Below, piece after piece: positions 13,359 through 25,900 of a stretch of 64,000 nt of DNA (the first letter of the stretch is position 1; every line of letters starts with the position of its first letter). Both the position numbers and the translations under genes were made by a program. The DNA is from Anarhynchus alexandrinus (taxonomy: Eukaryota; Chordata; Aves; Charadriiformes; Charadriidae). Under the pieces are notes generated by a model, which did not search any database, was not told where the DNA came from, and saw nothing but the letters and a program-made list of their open reading frames with translations. The stretch lies in contig VUYV01000019.1 of NCBI GenBank assembly GCA_008711295.1, forward strand, positions 7,443,882-7,507,881, written 5' to 3'.

Positions 13359-13854
13359 CTAATCATTCCATACAATAATGCATCCTCTGTGTTTCCTTCT
13401 TGAGTTCAGAAATATATCTTCGTCTGTGTTTCCAACAGTGGTGTCCTTCAGCTGCAACCTTTCTGAGGGTTTTTTGACTGGTTGCCAATGTTACTATCTG
13501 TTCCACACAGAGGCGGATTTCCCCAACATCTATTAATTCTGTTCTAGCATATACTTAGCCATCTGGACAATAAGGTAACATAAAAAGACTGCTGCTTCAT
13601 GAAAAATCTGTATGGCTGTACAAGTAACGGGTTTGTTGCACCTGCCCACCTTACCATTTTACAAAGATAGCAGAAAGAAATAACGGAACACTACTGTGCT
13701 CCCTTCCAACTACAGAATCACAGTTGCAGTTAGGACAAGGCTGAAGGATGTCATATTGAGAGGAGATGAAAAAGCAAGGTGATAACCTTTGGAGTACCTG
13801 TAAGTTTTGGAGTACCACCGAGCTGTGCGTACAGCTGCACCTGAACTTCACAAT

Positions 13855-14557
13855 AAGCGGAGTGTATACTGGGTCCAGTCCTATTTAACATCTTCATTAA
13901 TGATGTCGATGATGGGGCACAATGTGACCTCAGCAAGTCTGCTGATGACACAAAACTGGGAGGAGTGGCTGATACGCCAGAGGGTCGTGCTGCCACCCAG
14001 AGGGACCTTGACAGGCTGCTGAAATGGGCTGATAGGAGTGTAAAGCCCCACACCTGGGGAGGAACTACCCCAGCACCAAGATATCCTGGGAGCCAATGGG
14101 CTGGACAGCAGCTTTGCAGAGAAGGCCACAGGGGTCCCAGTGGACTCCTGGCTGAACAGCCAGCAACGTGCCGTTGCTGCGTAGAAAGATCAGAGTATCC
14201 TGGGCTGCATTAGGAGGAGTGCTGCTAGCAGGCTGAGGGAAGTTATCCTTCTCATCTACTCACAGCACTGGGGAAGCCACACCTGGAGTACTGTGTCCAG
14301 TTCTGACCTCCTTAGTACAGACAGATATGGAGCTACTGGAGAGAGTCCAACAAAAGGCTACTAAGATGATGAAGCACCTCTCACATGAAGAAAGGCTGAG
14401 AGACCTGGGACTGCTCAGCCTGGAGAAGAAAAGGGTCAGGGGGAATCTCATCAACGTGTACAAACATCTGAAGGCAGCATGAAAAGAAGACTAATCAGGG
14501 CTTTTCTCAGTGGTGGCCAGTGACAGGACCGGACACAATGGGCACAAACTGAAACAC
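13855..14557 (+). mobile_element. CR1 LINE, outer copy, 5' part
   Basis: The copy starts within the reverse transcriptase part of ORF2: tgggtccagtcctatttaac and then the FADDTKL-like region near 13930-13960. It runs through the ORF2 C-terminal region (around 14395-14470: AERLRDLGLLSLEKKRV-type) to gggcacaaactgaaacac, where a second CR1 interrupts it. The sequence expected next in CR1 (aggaggttccctctgaa) resumes at 15404. Frame breaks are present throughout, so it is dead. The 5' boundary is approximate. Confidence 0.9.
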
Positions 14558-15398
14558 TGTTTAGTACCTTCATCAATGACATAGACAGTGGGATCAAGTG
14601 CACCCTCAGCAAGTTTTCAGACGACACCAGAAGGACCTGGACAGGCTTGAGAAGTGGGTCCATGTGAACCTCATGAACTTCAGCAAGGCCAAGCGCAAGA
14701 TCCTGCATGTGGGTTGGGGCAATCCCAAGCACAAATACAGGCTGGGCAGAGAATGGATTGAGAGCGGCCTTGAGGAGAAGGACTTGGAGGTGTTGGTTGA
14801 TGAGAAGCCAAACATGAGCCGGCAATGTGCGATCACAGCCCAGAAGGCCAAGTCGAGGGAGGGGATTCTGCCTCTCTACTCCACTCTGGTGAGACCCAAG
14901 CCAGAGTATGGTGTCCAGCTTTGGGGCCCAAACACAAAACGGACATGGACCTATTGGAGCGAGTCCAGAGGAGGCCACGAAGATGATCAGAGGGCTGGAG
15001 CACCTCTCCTAGGAAAACAGGCTGAGAGAGTTGGGATTGTTCAGCCTGGAGAAGAGAAGGCTCCGGGGAGACCTTACTGTGGCCTTCCAGTCCCTAAAGG
15101 GGGCTTATAAGAAAGATAGAGACAAACCTTTTAGCAGGGCCTCTTGCAATAGGACAAGGGGTAATAGTTTTTAACTGAATGAGGGAAGATTTAGACTATA
15201 TATAAGGAAGGAATTTTTTACAATGAGGGTGGTGAAGCACTGGCACAGGCTGCCCAGACAGCTGGTAGATGCCCCATCCCTGGAAACATTCAAAGTCAGG
15301 CTGGATGCGGCTCTGAGCAACCTGATCTAGTTGCAGGGGGCTTGGACTATATGACCTTTAAAGGTCCCTTCCAACCCAAACTATTCTATGATTCTATG
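14558..15398 (+). mobile_element. CR1 LINE, inner (nested) copy
   Basis: This 5'-truncated CR1 begins near tttagtaccttcatcaatg (RT region) and ends with a perfect attctatgattctatg terminus at 15383-15398. It belongs to the same subfamily as the copy at 26774-27643: long stretches between the two are nearly identical. Relative to that copy it lacks about 9 bases after gaatggatt and about 40 bases after gcccagaaggccaag. It sits inside the outer CR1. The bases gaaacac before it (14551-14557) and gaaatgc after it (15398-15404) could be a degenerate target-site duplication. Confidence 0.9.
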
Positions 15399-15630
15399 AA
15401 ATGCAGGAGGTTCCCTCTGAATATCAGGAAACATTTTTTCACTGTGAGGGTGACTGAGGGCTGGCACAGTTTGCCCAGAGAGGATGTGGAGTCTCCATCC
15501 TCGAAGATAATCTAAAAGCCATCTGGACATGGTCCTGGGCAACCAGCTGTAGGTGACCCTTCTGGAGCAGCGGGGTTGGACCTTATGACCTCCAGAGGTC
15601 CCTTCCAACTTACACCATTCTGTGATTCAT
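15399..15630 (+). mobile_element. CR1 LINE, outer copy, 3' part
   Basis: The interrupted outer element continues with aggaggttccctctgaatatcagg, the region coding an HFFTVRVT-like stretch, and then ggttggaccttatgacctccagaggtcccttccaac, ending at cattctgtgattcat. Its tail differs from that of the inner element, which confirms two subfamilies rather than a tandem duplication. Confidence 0.88.
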
Positions 15631-15665
15631 TTCAAGCTATGCTGTATGTAAACACATACACACTC

Positions 15666-15720
15666 AAAAAAAAAAAAAAAAACCCCAAAAAACCCAAAAA
15701 CCCCACAACAACAACAAAAC
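15666..15720 (+). repeat. A17 tract followed by C/A-rich simple sequence
   Basis: Seventeen A at 15666-15682 are followed by blocks of CCCC/AAAA and by acaacaacaa. It lies 36 bases beyond the end of the CR1 and is separated from it, so it is not the CR1 tail. Confidence 0.85.
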
Positions 15721-17930
15721 AGAACAACCACCAGCAAGCAAAAAACATGCCCAAAAGCAAAATAATAATTTGGTGCCGAAATAAATAGTAGGCATTTGTA
15801 AACTGGTAAGCCAGCAGGCAAGTTCTGTTTTCAAAGCTGAGTTTTCATCCAGTTATACAGCTTACGGAGAACTCTTTGGAATGCAGTTACCAAAGAAACT
15901 GACAATGTGTCACTAAATCAACACAGAAGTAAAGAAATACTTATTTATTTAGTATTTAAAACATCAAAAAATGTTTAGATGGAATTACTATAAACATTCA
16001 ATAGCTCAACACTGAAGAACAACTGCTACTGTTTCCACACAGACAGCCATCCAGCTCACAACATACTATCAAGAATATGTATTTCTTCTTTTTTGGGGGC
16101 TGCGGGGAGGGAAAGAAGAGAGAAATGAACTTTTCCTGACTAGAATTTTAACAGAAGTGGGGCTTGAAAAGCACCCCACTGCTAGCTACTGGGAGCGAGA
16201 AATCACCCATGTCATGCTCTGCAACCCACAGAGCACTGCAGATATTCCAGCTGCTTCACTCTGCTCTTTATTGCTACATACACAGTGAGCAACAAAATAA
16301 AACTCATTTAAGAGTTTACTAGATGTTGGATTTTTTTAATTCCACAGCAGAGCAGAAACAAAGATAACAGGAGTACCGCAAGTAATTTACATGCAGATGT
16401 AGTATTTCTGAGAAATATGATTTTGGATTAAAAAAGGTGTAGATCTCACAATGGAAAAGTGGCTAGTTTGAGGTGCTTTGGAATAATTATAATATAAAAT
16501 TAAAAGTTTCCTGATGCATTATATTACTTAATTGAGTTGGAGTAATTCTCTTGAGTTTCTATTTTTAGCCCGTGATAGTGTGTTAACAAAACTTTCCAAG
16601 GAAACTTCAACTATAGACAGGTGAAACAAATTGCTACTAACCCCTTCACAACTTCACCCTGAAAGTCACCATGAAAGTAGTATTAAATGGGTATCAATAC
16701 CATGGGGGAGAAAACCGATGATTCAAATTTAGGGTTATAGTCATTTTGAAAGAATATAGGTTATACTGCGTAAGATAAACCTAACTATTTTAGAAGCCCA
16801 GAATCCAGAGTTTATTGCAACATCTCAAATTGTTTCCTTCTCCACATATAAAGTGCATATCTCAATTTAATTAAAAAATAATAATAAAAATCACCCACCA
16901 AACAAAACCAAAACACTGTGTTTTGTTTTAACTGCCCCCTAGAGGTATTTTAGTCTATTTTTTGGTCCAATACCATGAAAAACCTAGAGGTTACTCTCAG
17001 AAGGAAGAAACAAATACTTTGAATATCCAACTCATCTCATAGGGTACTCACACAACTGTCCGTAGCATACCAAATGCAAATCTGACCATCCTGACCACCG
17101 CGTGTGCAACACGCAAACCAGACTATCACTTGCTGCCAGACCCTGAGGACACTGGCTCATTCTCAATTCAGCAACCTATCTGCTCAGCAATGCAAAACAC
17201 TGCTCTTCACTAACACACATTTCAGTCCTAGGTCAGTTTGCTGACTTTCAAACCTTTACGTAACGGATCTCGATTCACCTCTCTCACCATGAGTTAGACC
17301 ACACAAACCCCAGCTAAATTCCACTGCAGCGGTGGGCTTGCTGGTTAACAGTGTCCCGGGAAAGCTTATTCAGAACTGAACCTTCACAGAAGTGGCTGTC
17401 AGGAAAAATATTAACAACCAACTATCCTACTAGAGCTAAATGTGAAACCACTACTTTGTCCAGCCTTACCTAATAATTTGAAAAAACAGGTATATACCAT
17501 CTACAGATGAAACAAAAGAGTAAGATCATTTTTCTGCTTTTCACCACAGGGAAGGAATACAGGCCCATATGCAGTGAAAAAGTCCATATAACTGCACAGT
17601 TAAATTGTTTTAATTTAGCAAGTTACTATCACTTTTAATAGTCTCCTTATATATGCCACACAGAATAATGCATTTTTTGTGATTTCTGGGACAGTCACAA
17701 CCCTGATGAGACACATTCTGAATAACAGAGCCATATAATCTTCTCCATAACTTCTATCTAATAGATCAGAATTATGTTACTAAAATATTCAAAAGCCTTT
17801 CCTCTCTCACCCTTCTTTCACTAGTATTAAATAATTTTAATACCAACAGCAGCTAAAAATACTTCTGTATTTTTTACGTATGTAGAACATACCAACATGC
17901 CTAACAATTTGGGCAAAATAAGTCTGTCTC
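15721..17930. other. AT-rich noncoding DNA
   Basis: No exon, RNA gene or repeat recognised. Confidence 0.5.
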
Positions 17931-18008
17931 AGGATGGAGTACCTTTACTTTTGGGCAACTGAGTGGCTCCTGCAGCCTCGGGGAATATTCTGTTCGTATT
18001 GAACTAAA

Positions 18009-18230
18009 TCAATTTGCAAACTGCTGAACCAGAGATAGCCAGGCCTTTGAATAGGGCACCACTGTACAATGCTTCCAAGGGATGGAGTTGAACGCAATAG
18101 GCTTGTTGACTGCTTTTCTGACATGAATAAACATCAGTCCTACAGCCCCAGCTCCAGAAGGTTTGTCTCCAACTTGCTGGACAAGATCACTATGTTGCAG
18201 CACCATTACATCAGGGTGCCATGGGCCCAA
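18009..18230 (-). other. Unassigned open stretch, 73 codons
   Basis: This minus-strand frame has balanced amino-acid composition, unlike the AT-rich chance frames around it. It includes the runs QHSDLVQQVGDKPSGAGAVG and NKPIAFNSIPWKHC. A one-base shift near 18010 would let a similar frame continue leftward for about 23 more codons. I do not recognise the family. It may be a decayed mobile-element or processed-gene fragment, or chance in a locally GC-richer patch; the opposite strand is also partly open. A phase-0 acceptor-like ttgtccag occurs inside it on the minus strand. Confidence 0.2.
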
Positions 18231-18789
18231 CCTTGAACCTCTTTCTTAAAGGGAATCCCTCCATGAATACACACTTCTTGTATACAGTAGCAACTTCTCC
18301 ACCCCACCCCCCCTTTTTTTTTTAAATGAGGACTAAGCCTCAAAAATTAATTCAACGAGTAAGAGAAATTTGTTGAAGACAGTGAAGAGCCTAACATACA
18401 AAGCTTAAAACACTTAGCACCACTGCCTAAACCCTGAAAAATCAACAGCTATGTGAGAAATCATCCTTTATTTCCCCCTACTGTACCTTGAGTAGGAGAA
18501 AACTATAAATGCCATGTGCTGCCCATTTTTTTTTTTTAAATCAATAGCTGCTTACAGGCATCCCTACAGCTGTTTAACTATTTAAAATTAAATCTCACAT
18601 TAAAAACAGTGCCTCATTTACAGCTAGACTGACTACATCTCAGATCTGTTCCCAGGATGAAGTAAACCAGTCAGCAAATCACATTCTCCTACTTCACTCA
18701 AAACGAGTGGAGTCATTCTTCTGAAGAACACAAAGGAAGTGTGGCAGAGCAGAAGCCTTTCAGTATAACATAACACACCAATGATCAGC

Positions 18790-18808
18790 AAAAAAAAAAA
18801 AAAAAAAA
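18790..18808 (+). repeat. Poly(A) tract, 19 A
   Basis: An uninterrupted run of 19 A. No retroposed sequence is recognised immediately upstream. Confidence 0.9.
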
Positions 18809-19128
18809 GAGATTACTTTCTCCTACACTATGTTGCTTGCTAGCAGGGTATCCTCAATAGAAGTCTGTCCTTAATTTAAAAACAAAATTACACATTTTTT
18901 TACATCTCCTGTTGCGGTTTCCATCCCCTCTGCATGTCCAAATGTAACTGGACAATATAAAAAGAAATACAATGGCTTTAAACAGTTAGAAATGGGAGCA
19001 GGAGTCAGAGCAAAAATGCTAATTTGCATTGTGGTAGGTAGCAAGCAGCCCTGACCATGACTGCGCAAACTCTAGCAACAATACTTCTTCCAAAACGATT
19101 TGGCACTCCGAACAAAGCCTACAGTTAC

Positions 19129-19335
19129 CTGAATTAAAGATACATCTGCTCCACATCTTTTATGAACCATGAACAGTAGGACTCCTCTAAGTCTAATCTC
19201 TGAGGGCGACAGAAGTCCCCAAAGGCGGAGGCCCGGGCCTGCCTCACCGCTCTGCCTCTCCACCGGCAAGTCCCCGAGGCCGATTCCCCCGACACTGCCA
19301 ACCCCCCGACCCGGAGGCCTCCTTCCCGCCGGCAC
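19129..19335 (-). promoter_or_regulatory. Small CpG-rich segment with exon-like 3' end
   Basis: Between 19195 and 19335 there are about twelve CpGs in 140 bases, in otherwise AT-rich DNA. Leftward on the minus strand the GC drops and the sequence reaches aattcag/gtaactg, a plausible donor cut after 19129. An ATG at 19170-19168 opens 14 codons (MVHKRCGADVSLIQ) ending in phase 0 at that donor. Its Kozak context is weak (T at -3, G at +4). This could be a small CpG promoter with a first exon on the minus strand. No downstream exon is confirmed, and a solo LTR begins only about 60 bases upstream. The CpG density is directly seen; the promoter role is inferred. Confidence 0.3.
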
Positions 19336-19397
19336 CAACAGACAAGAACAGTTACAGCAAGAAAGGGAACAAAAAGACGAGTCTTACTAAGACATGG

Positions 19398-19959
19398 TGT
19401 AGCCGACGTCTGCGCCTGAGCCTGGCAGGGGCTGCGGGGGCCTCTGTGAGGGGCAGGCGGGGCGCCCCTGCCTCATAGAGCCAGAAGGTTCCAGAAGGTT
19501 CTGGCAGGTTCCAGAAGGTTCCCACCTCAGGGCACAGCGGGGCCCTTCACGGTGGCCCCTGGTGATGCCTCCAGGAAACACGTTCCAGGCAGGGCCAAAC
19601 CCTGCCCGGGCAGCGAGGGGTGAGGAGAGCAGTGTGAGGGCAGGAGGGGCGGCGGGCGCTGGAGTAGGGGCTCCCTGGCAGCCCCGGGGGGGGCCGTGGC
19701 GGATCAGGGGAAGCGTCCGGACGCTTTCACTCCGGACTGAAAAAGTGAAGTTGAGCCTCAGAAAAAGGCCAGGATGAGGGGTGGGGGAAGGTTTTTTATT
19801 TTTTGTCCTTGTTTCTCACCATCTGATGCCATTTTAATTGGCAATAAACTAAATCAAGTTGACTCTGTTTTGCCTATGAGGAGAACCGGCCAATGATCAC
19901 TCCATCTTCATCCCGACCCTCGTGAGCTCCTGGCCACCAGCCAAGGTCAACCCAGCACA
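19398..19959 (+). mobile_element. Solo ERV LTR, plus strand, complete-looking
   Basis: The segment begins tgtagccgac and ends gtcaacccagcaca, the TG...CA boundary of a retroviral LTR, with an AATAAA signal at 19843-19848. The outermost bases after the end (aatgg) nearly match those before the start (catgg), which fits a decayed 5-bp target-site duplication of an ERVL-type insertion. Blocks such as gcagggccaaaccctgcccgggcagcgaggggtgag and ttttaattggcaataaa are shared in reverse orientation with 58763-59360, which defines the family internally. No gag, pol or env sequence flanks it, so it is a solo LTR. Its 5' part is unusually GC-rich and carries the pentamer array annotated separately. Confidence 0.8.
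19483..19522 (+). promoter_or_regulatory. Heat-shock-element array (8 pentamers) in the LTR
   Basis: Four decamers of the form ccagaaggtt (third one ctggcaggtt) run in tandem from 19481. Read as pentamers from 19483 they are AGAAG GTTCC AGAAG GTTCT, then GGCAG GTTCC AGAAG GTTCC. This is the alternating inverted nGAAn / nTTCn arrangement that HSF trimers bind. Seven of eight units keep the core triplet; only GGCAG deviates. The array lies 86 bases inside the 5' end of the LTR, where U3 enhancers normally sit. Match to the HSE consensus is seen; activity is inferred. Confidence 0.65.
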
Positions 19960-22900
19960 AATGGGGACACCCTGGCGACACTGGCCAGTCACTTACTCTA
20001 GTGCCATAAAGCTGGTTTGCTTGGCACTGAAATCATCAACAATGTTTTAAGGGAACAGGTTGAAAAGAAAGATTGTATTTTAGACAGCTTAACTTCTCCA
20101 AATAATCACAATCATATTGCCGACCCTTAAACTGATCTCTGAGCAACAGCTACTACTAGAGAAACAGCAGCGTTGGTGCATCTTCCTTATAGTGGTGGGA
20201 AACAAAAGGATTAGCGACAGATCCGGTAGGACAGTTGTATTACCAGTGATATTAACTTCACCTGTTCTTCTCTATTTATATGTCAAGAGACTCATGGTTT
20301 TGATGTCTTCTTTCAAGCACCAATTAACCCTGTCAGGTGCTTCTACCTTGCAGCCATTCCATGCGCTTTACACAAGCAATGCAGGCCTGAGCAATACGCT
20401 TAGGGCAATGTACGTCAAGAACTCCTCGTGACGTGCAGCTCACAGGGAGGGTGAGCCATACCGCCCTGTCATCATGCAGTCTTGACACCTCCTGTATGAG
20501 AAAGAGTGGAGTGAAACTTTGCTATTTTAAAGTATTTTTATAGTTTTCAGTTTGGGGTCTTCTCATCAGGAATTCTATTAATTCTATTTGGAACAAATAA
20601 AAGCACAGGATAAATTTGCATCTGTGCTCAGGAGGAGTAGTCTTCATTTACCTAGAACCTGCAATTTAAGAATTGAAGTTTGCTTCAATTGCTTATTAAT
20701 GCTTCTAAATCATCTGTGATTAGAATGCAACTTCACTTATGCCACAGCTTTCAGAGCTTGGCCTTCTCTTTTGGGATCAAACCTGTTGAATATGCAGTGA
20801 GCACCTGGACTTTAAAGCAGAAGGACAAAGTATGCAGCAGTGGAGCAGAAGTTGCATGGCCGAACACACACACCACTGAGGCCATGGGGGCAGCTAGTGG
20901 GGCAGTCGCAACACTTGGACAGAAGATGCGATTTCCATGGTCAGAAAAAAAATGCACTGGATATACAAAGTTTGGAGGACAGGGAGGAAGTTACCTATTA
21001 AGAGGGAGAATGTAGGGTTTCGTACAGATTTCGGTGAGCTCATGAGAGACTGATATGAAGTCTAGTTGTTTGCTTCCCCATTCCCAGTGCAACTGAGAGA
21101 GGGCTGTCACAGCACCAGACACTAAAAGAAGAGGGAAGAGTGCAGAGGTGACAATACTGCTGGAGTCCTGGTAAACCTTGGTAAAGGAAACTGACAGGAA
21201 TTAGGAAGGATAAGTAACTGACAAAGTAATAAAAAATATCTTTAACTTAAAAGTTTTTGCTGAATTTTGTTGTTAAAACTGAACTACAATCAGAAGGTTT
21301 ACTGCTAGAATATCTTATAATCCCTGTGCTATTCTGACGGCTCCATGTTATTTCTGCATATATGAAATAATGTAGTTTAGAAAGAACAGATTAAGGAATT
21401 CTCTAGGCTTTCATTACAAGCCTGTCTCCCAAATCACCTTATATGGAAAATTATATCATCGATTTTATAATCCATAGCTTGCCACACTTCCAGCATCCAT
21501 TTCTGAAGATACTGCAGTAGGGCTGTTTCTGCCAGGGAACTAGAAGTATGACATCTATGAACGTTTCCTGTGGAGTTATCAATTCTATCTTCCTATGACA
21601 CATGACCTTTACAATACTTCATTTTCCTCCCATGAGGAGGATCACATTTTTCATTTCTTTCAGGAAGAGAAACATGTATTTGAGATGTGTTCTTCATTTG
21701 GTTTATTTCAGTCTGTTCACCGATTACCATATTAGATGGCTGTTCCTCAATAAGTTACTTGTCCATTTTCATCAAAGTATCTGCCACTCTTTGCACCGTG
21801 CTTCCACTCTTCAGTCTTTTTGACCTTCTGCCTAGCAAGCCTCCTAACGAACACAGTCAAAGAGACACTGGGGAAGTTACTCATACTATTCTTACAGGAA
21901 AACTCACAAACTGTATGTATTATATTCCAGCATACAGAGATGTGATTACACTAGTAACCCTACCTATGTGTTTGTTTCAATAAACATGCTACTTTAAAAT
22001 CTGTCTCTAGAAATGTTTTCAATGGGTTGAGGAAAAAAATCTCAAACAAACTGCAATAAAAAAAAAATTAAATGGACTTGAGGGCACATGTTAGCTACAA
22101 CCTTTGTTTTTTTCCAAGGGTGTGGAAAATAGCACAAAAAATCTCTTTCTGGAAAGTTTCATACGCTTTTGTGAAGCTACCAAAGTCAAAATTAACAAAG
22201 TTGTTGCCATTAAATCTATTACATACCACAGAAAATTTGAAGTTGCATTAATCTTTTGTACTACAGTTGACCGCATTCATCTACACTTGTATACACTTCC
22301 AGCAAGTTCCACGTCTTCTAGTTCATTTTAGAGTTTAGATGGATATAAAATACTACGTTTTGAGGAATGAGAGTGTATAATTATTGTAACAGCTGCCATT
22401 TTTCTGGAAATTTCAAGGCTTAAGACCATTTGTAAAGTGCAGCCAGCACCTATATCTACTTCAGTTCAGACAAATAGTTGGGGTCCTGAAGCCTGTGTCC
22501 ATATAACATCTACCATGATTTAGAACAGTACCTTCTTATCAGACTAAAGGACAAATGGACAACTGGAGTATTTGTAAGTAAGTGCAAGAACATGAAAATT
22601 AATTCAAAGCAGTCTTGGACAGCTGCAATCTTTATTAACTAAGAGCTTATCTGGAACAGGAAGTACTGTCAGAAAACTTGTGCATCATTTTTTGATTAGT
22701 TTTCACCTTAATCTCTTCCACAAAGTACAAATGCACACACATAGGAAAGTGTAAATTCTAATCTAATGAAAGTTGTATTCCAAAAAAAGAAATTTATAAA
22801 TCACATTTGAAAAGTTATAGGATCATTGTCAATATGTAACTGATCAAAGTTAATTTGAAGATTTATTGTATTACTTCCTCACTATCTTGACAGCAAGATC

Positions 22901-25900
22901 ACATTTTCAAACATTTACGTATGAAGTACATGGACAAAATTAACTGATTAATTAATCTGCTCTCAACTTCCATATGTCAACATACAGATTGAATGAGCAA
23001 ACTTTGCGAGCCACATGTAAATGGTCACATTGGCTGTTTTGATCCAGATGCCTATATTATCATAAGAAAACCAGCTTCCTTAATTTACCTATTGCAAAGC
23101 CTACATGTTCACAAATAAAACCTCTGTATGCACTAAAACAGAAGTTGTAGTAACAGTCTTTCAGGTTGACTGTGAATTTCAGTGAAAAAAGTTTTTTTAG
23201 AACTGTTGTTAAGTATGTTAAAGCATGATGGACATTCCACCCATTTTTGCTAAGAACCTGATTTTCAGGAGTCTGAGGTGCAATAGCACTGCCAGCTACA
23301 TAGGGAAATCAATTACATATATATTTTGCAGGTTCTCAAAAGGCATACTCGGGAGGCTGTTAATCAGAGCCAACTATCAGAAAGTGCTTACATTGTCATG
23401 GAAGAAAATATGTCAAAACAATGCATGATACTGCTTCTTATTTTTTTATTCAGTGGTGGAAAAATACTTTTTGCTTTTTATTTTCATTACAAAAAGAGAA
23501 GATAAATTTTCAAGCATTACACATGCAAACCCTCAAATATCTGTTTTCCCTACTTTTTCCCCCTACACTAAAATGAAAAGAGAACTATAATTTTCTAATT
23601 TCTTGCATTCAGCTCCAGGCAAGCAATCCAAACCCTGAGTTGAATTATATTAGTACATCATGCAAAAAGTTGCTTATAACTAATTTAGGCATGATATTTA
23701 ACAGGATTTTGTGTGTTTATCAGCATTAAGGGAAAATGCAATAAAAAACCTCTTTGAAAATAAAATAGCCTTATTTCCAGAACTACAACCTCAGTAATGC
23801 TGTATGGTGGAGCTTTTTTACTCCAGAGGTCAGTATCTTTCTTATCTGTTTTCCCTGCTGCAATTCTCATTTGCATGATCTGAAAATCACGCAAACAGTC
23901 CAAGATGAGAAAAAACAGGGAATAGGTCACAATAAATAGGTCTTGCATGTAAAACAAACTCTTTAAGATAACAGAACTTGAAAAAAGGGTTGAAGAAAGA
24001 GAAAACGTAAAATAAATGTCTGCTTAGAAATGTAATTAAAAAGCCTGAAGTGATGGCTACAGTATTTTATGATGGTGAATTTACAAAAGGAAAACACCCC
24101 AGGGCAAAAATCTACATTAGCTCCCTAACAGAAGCTTAAGTAAATGGCCTTTTGTCTTTAGGCAGGATTCTTACCACTTATTTCAACAGCTAACACACTG
24201 AGGCACCAAGGGCTTCACGTAACTGGAACTGAAAATCACAGGGTTTACCCTTCCAGTGTTGGTGGTGCTGGCTAAGATGGACAATACTCAAAATTATCAA
24301 ATTGAGACTGAAGTATTTAAGTTTTATGTTAGGAGAAAGAGAGTTATCTTCTTTGAGGTGCAGACCATCCCTCTTCAAAGAGACAGTACTGAAAAACACA
24401 GGGAGAAAAACAAAACCAAAAACTTCAATGGGAGTTTTAATACCGTCTCTGCGCTACCAGCGTAACAATCTCAGCGAAGGATTCCGTTTGGATTACCTGT
24501 CAGTGGGCTGCTAACTTCCTTCACATGGGCTGCAGGTTCCATCTGTTCATCCATACCTTATAAAAGCACCATCTGCCCACCACCCTAAAAGTGCAACCTG
24601 GCAACTTCCCATGATGTTTAAGTCACTGTTTTAAAAACTGAGGTTTTTAAACAGACTATGAAATCTATATCCTATCCCACTATACAGCATGATTTTACAC
24701 TTTCAGAGGAGAAGGGAAAGGCTTCTCCACAATGTCACAGTGGTATTGATTTTTGAAATACAAGGAAGACAAGAAACAGCTCATCTGTTTTTGATTACCA
24801 TGTATAAACAGTGACAAAATAATCTCCAAATTAGACAGATTTGATTAAACACATCAGAGTTCAAATACACTCACTAGCTACGCAAACAGAAAGAAGTGCG
24901 CCAGCATTTTCAAAATGCCTCGGAATATATGAAGGAAATCTATATAAAAAAAATTATACAGGAGGGAAAAATAGCTCAATTAAAAACTAAGGTGCTATAC
25001 TATCAACAATACATCTCCATTTAGCAAAGCATTTTAAACTATGTTCTTTAAGCAGTGTGATGAGTAGTTACATACAGTGAAGCCAGTGTGCACATGGATG
25101 TTGTGCCAGCCCAGGTCTAGAAAACAGAAAGGAAAACACACCCTTTTCAGTAAAATATTTGAATTGAACAGACCTGCATTAAGATAGTGTTACATCACTT
25201 ATTACTTCCTCCCATATTATTTAATTCAGGGAAAATTATTGTTTAAAAACAAAAGGGCTGTATGACAAGAACATACTGACATCTGCTGGCATTCCATAAA
25301 TGAATCTCTCTCAAGATTAGGATTTAATGCCCTCGACATTTTTTTATCTAATGGGGCTGCATAAAAAACTAACATTGTCTATGTCTGAATATGAAAAATT
25401 AAAATAGTATTCTGTACTTCCAAATGTTAAAGTGTGGCTGACATTCTGTAGCTAAACAGTCTACACAAATATACTTCTCTTCCACATTTTATTTCTAAAG
25501 TATCACAGGAAATTATTTTTGCCTAATTTGTATAAAAATGCTCAGTGATAGGGCAGACAATTTACATTCAAATAATTATTTCCCTAATTTCTTTGCCAAC
25601 AAAAGACTAGTATTTCCAATTTACTATCCAAAGATGTAACTATACCTGTCACTCAGGCAAGGCTCATAATGGTATGTATTGTTTCACAGTAATGGTTAGC
25701 AAATTAAAGGAACAAATTTTATTTGTATTAGCAGCACAGCAAAAGGATACATGTAAAGACAACACACTAATCATCTGGCAAAACACATATTGAAAGAGGT
25801 ACCTAAATATGCTGAAGAAGACCCAGATCTCTTCTCATTCAACACAGGTATTTTGATAACCAGAATATAGTCCAGAAGACTGAACAGCTTTCAAATCTAC

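Noticed and set aside
14598..15110. 170-codon frame as a gene
   Set aside because: It is the C-terminal ORF2 remnant of the nested CR1, with internal deletions.
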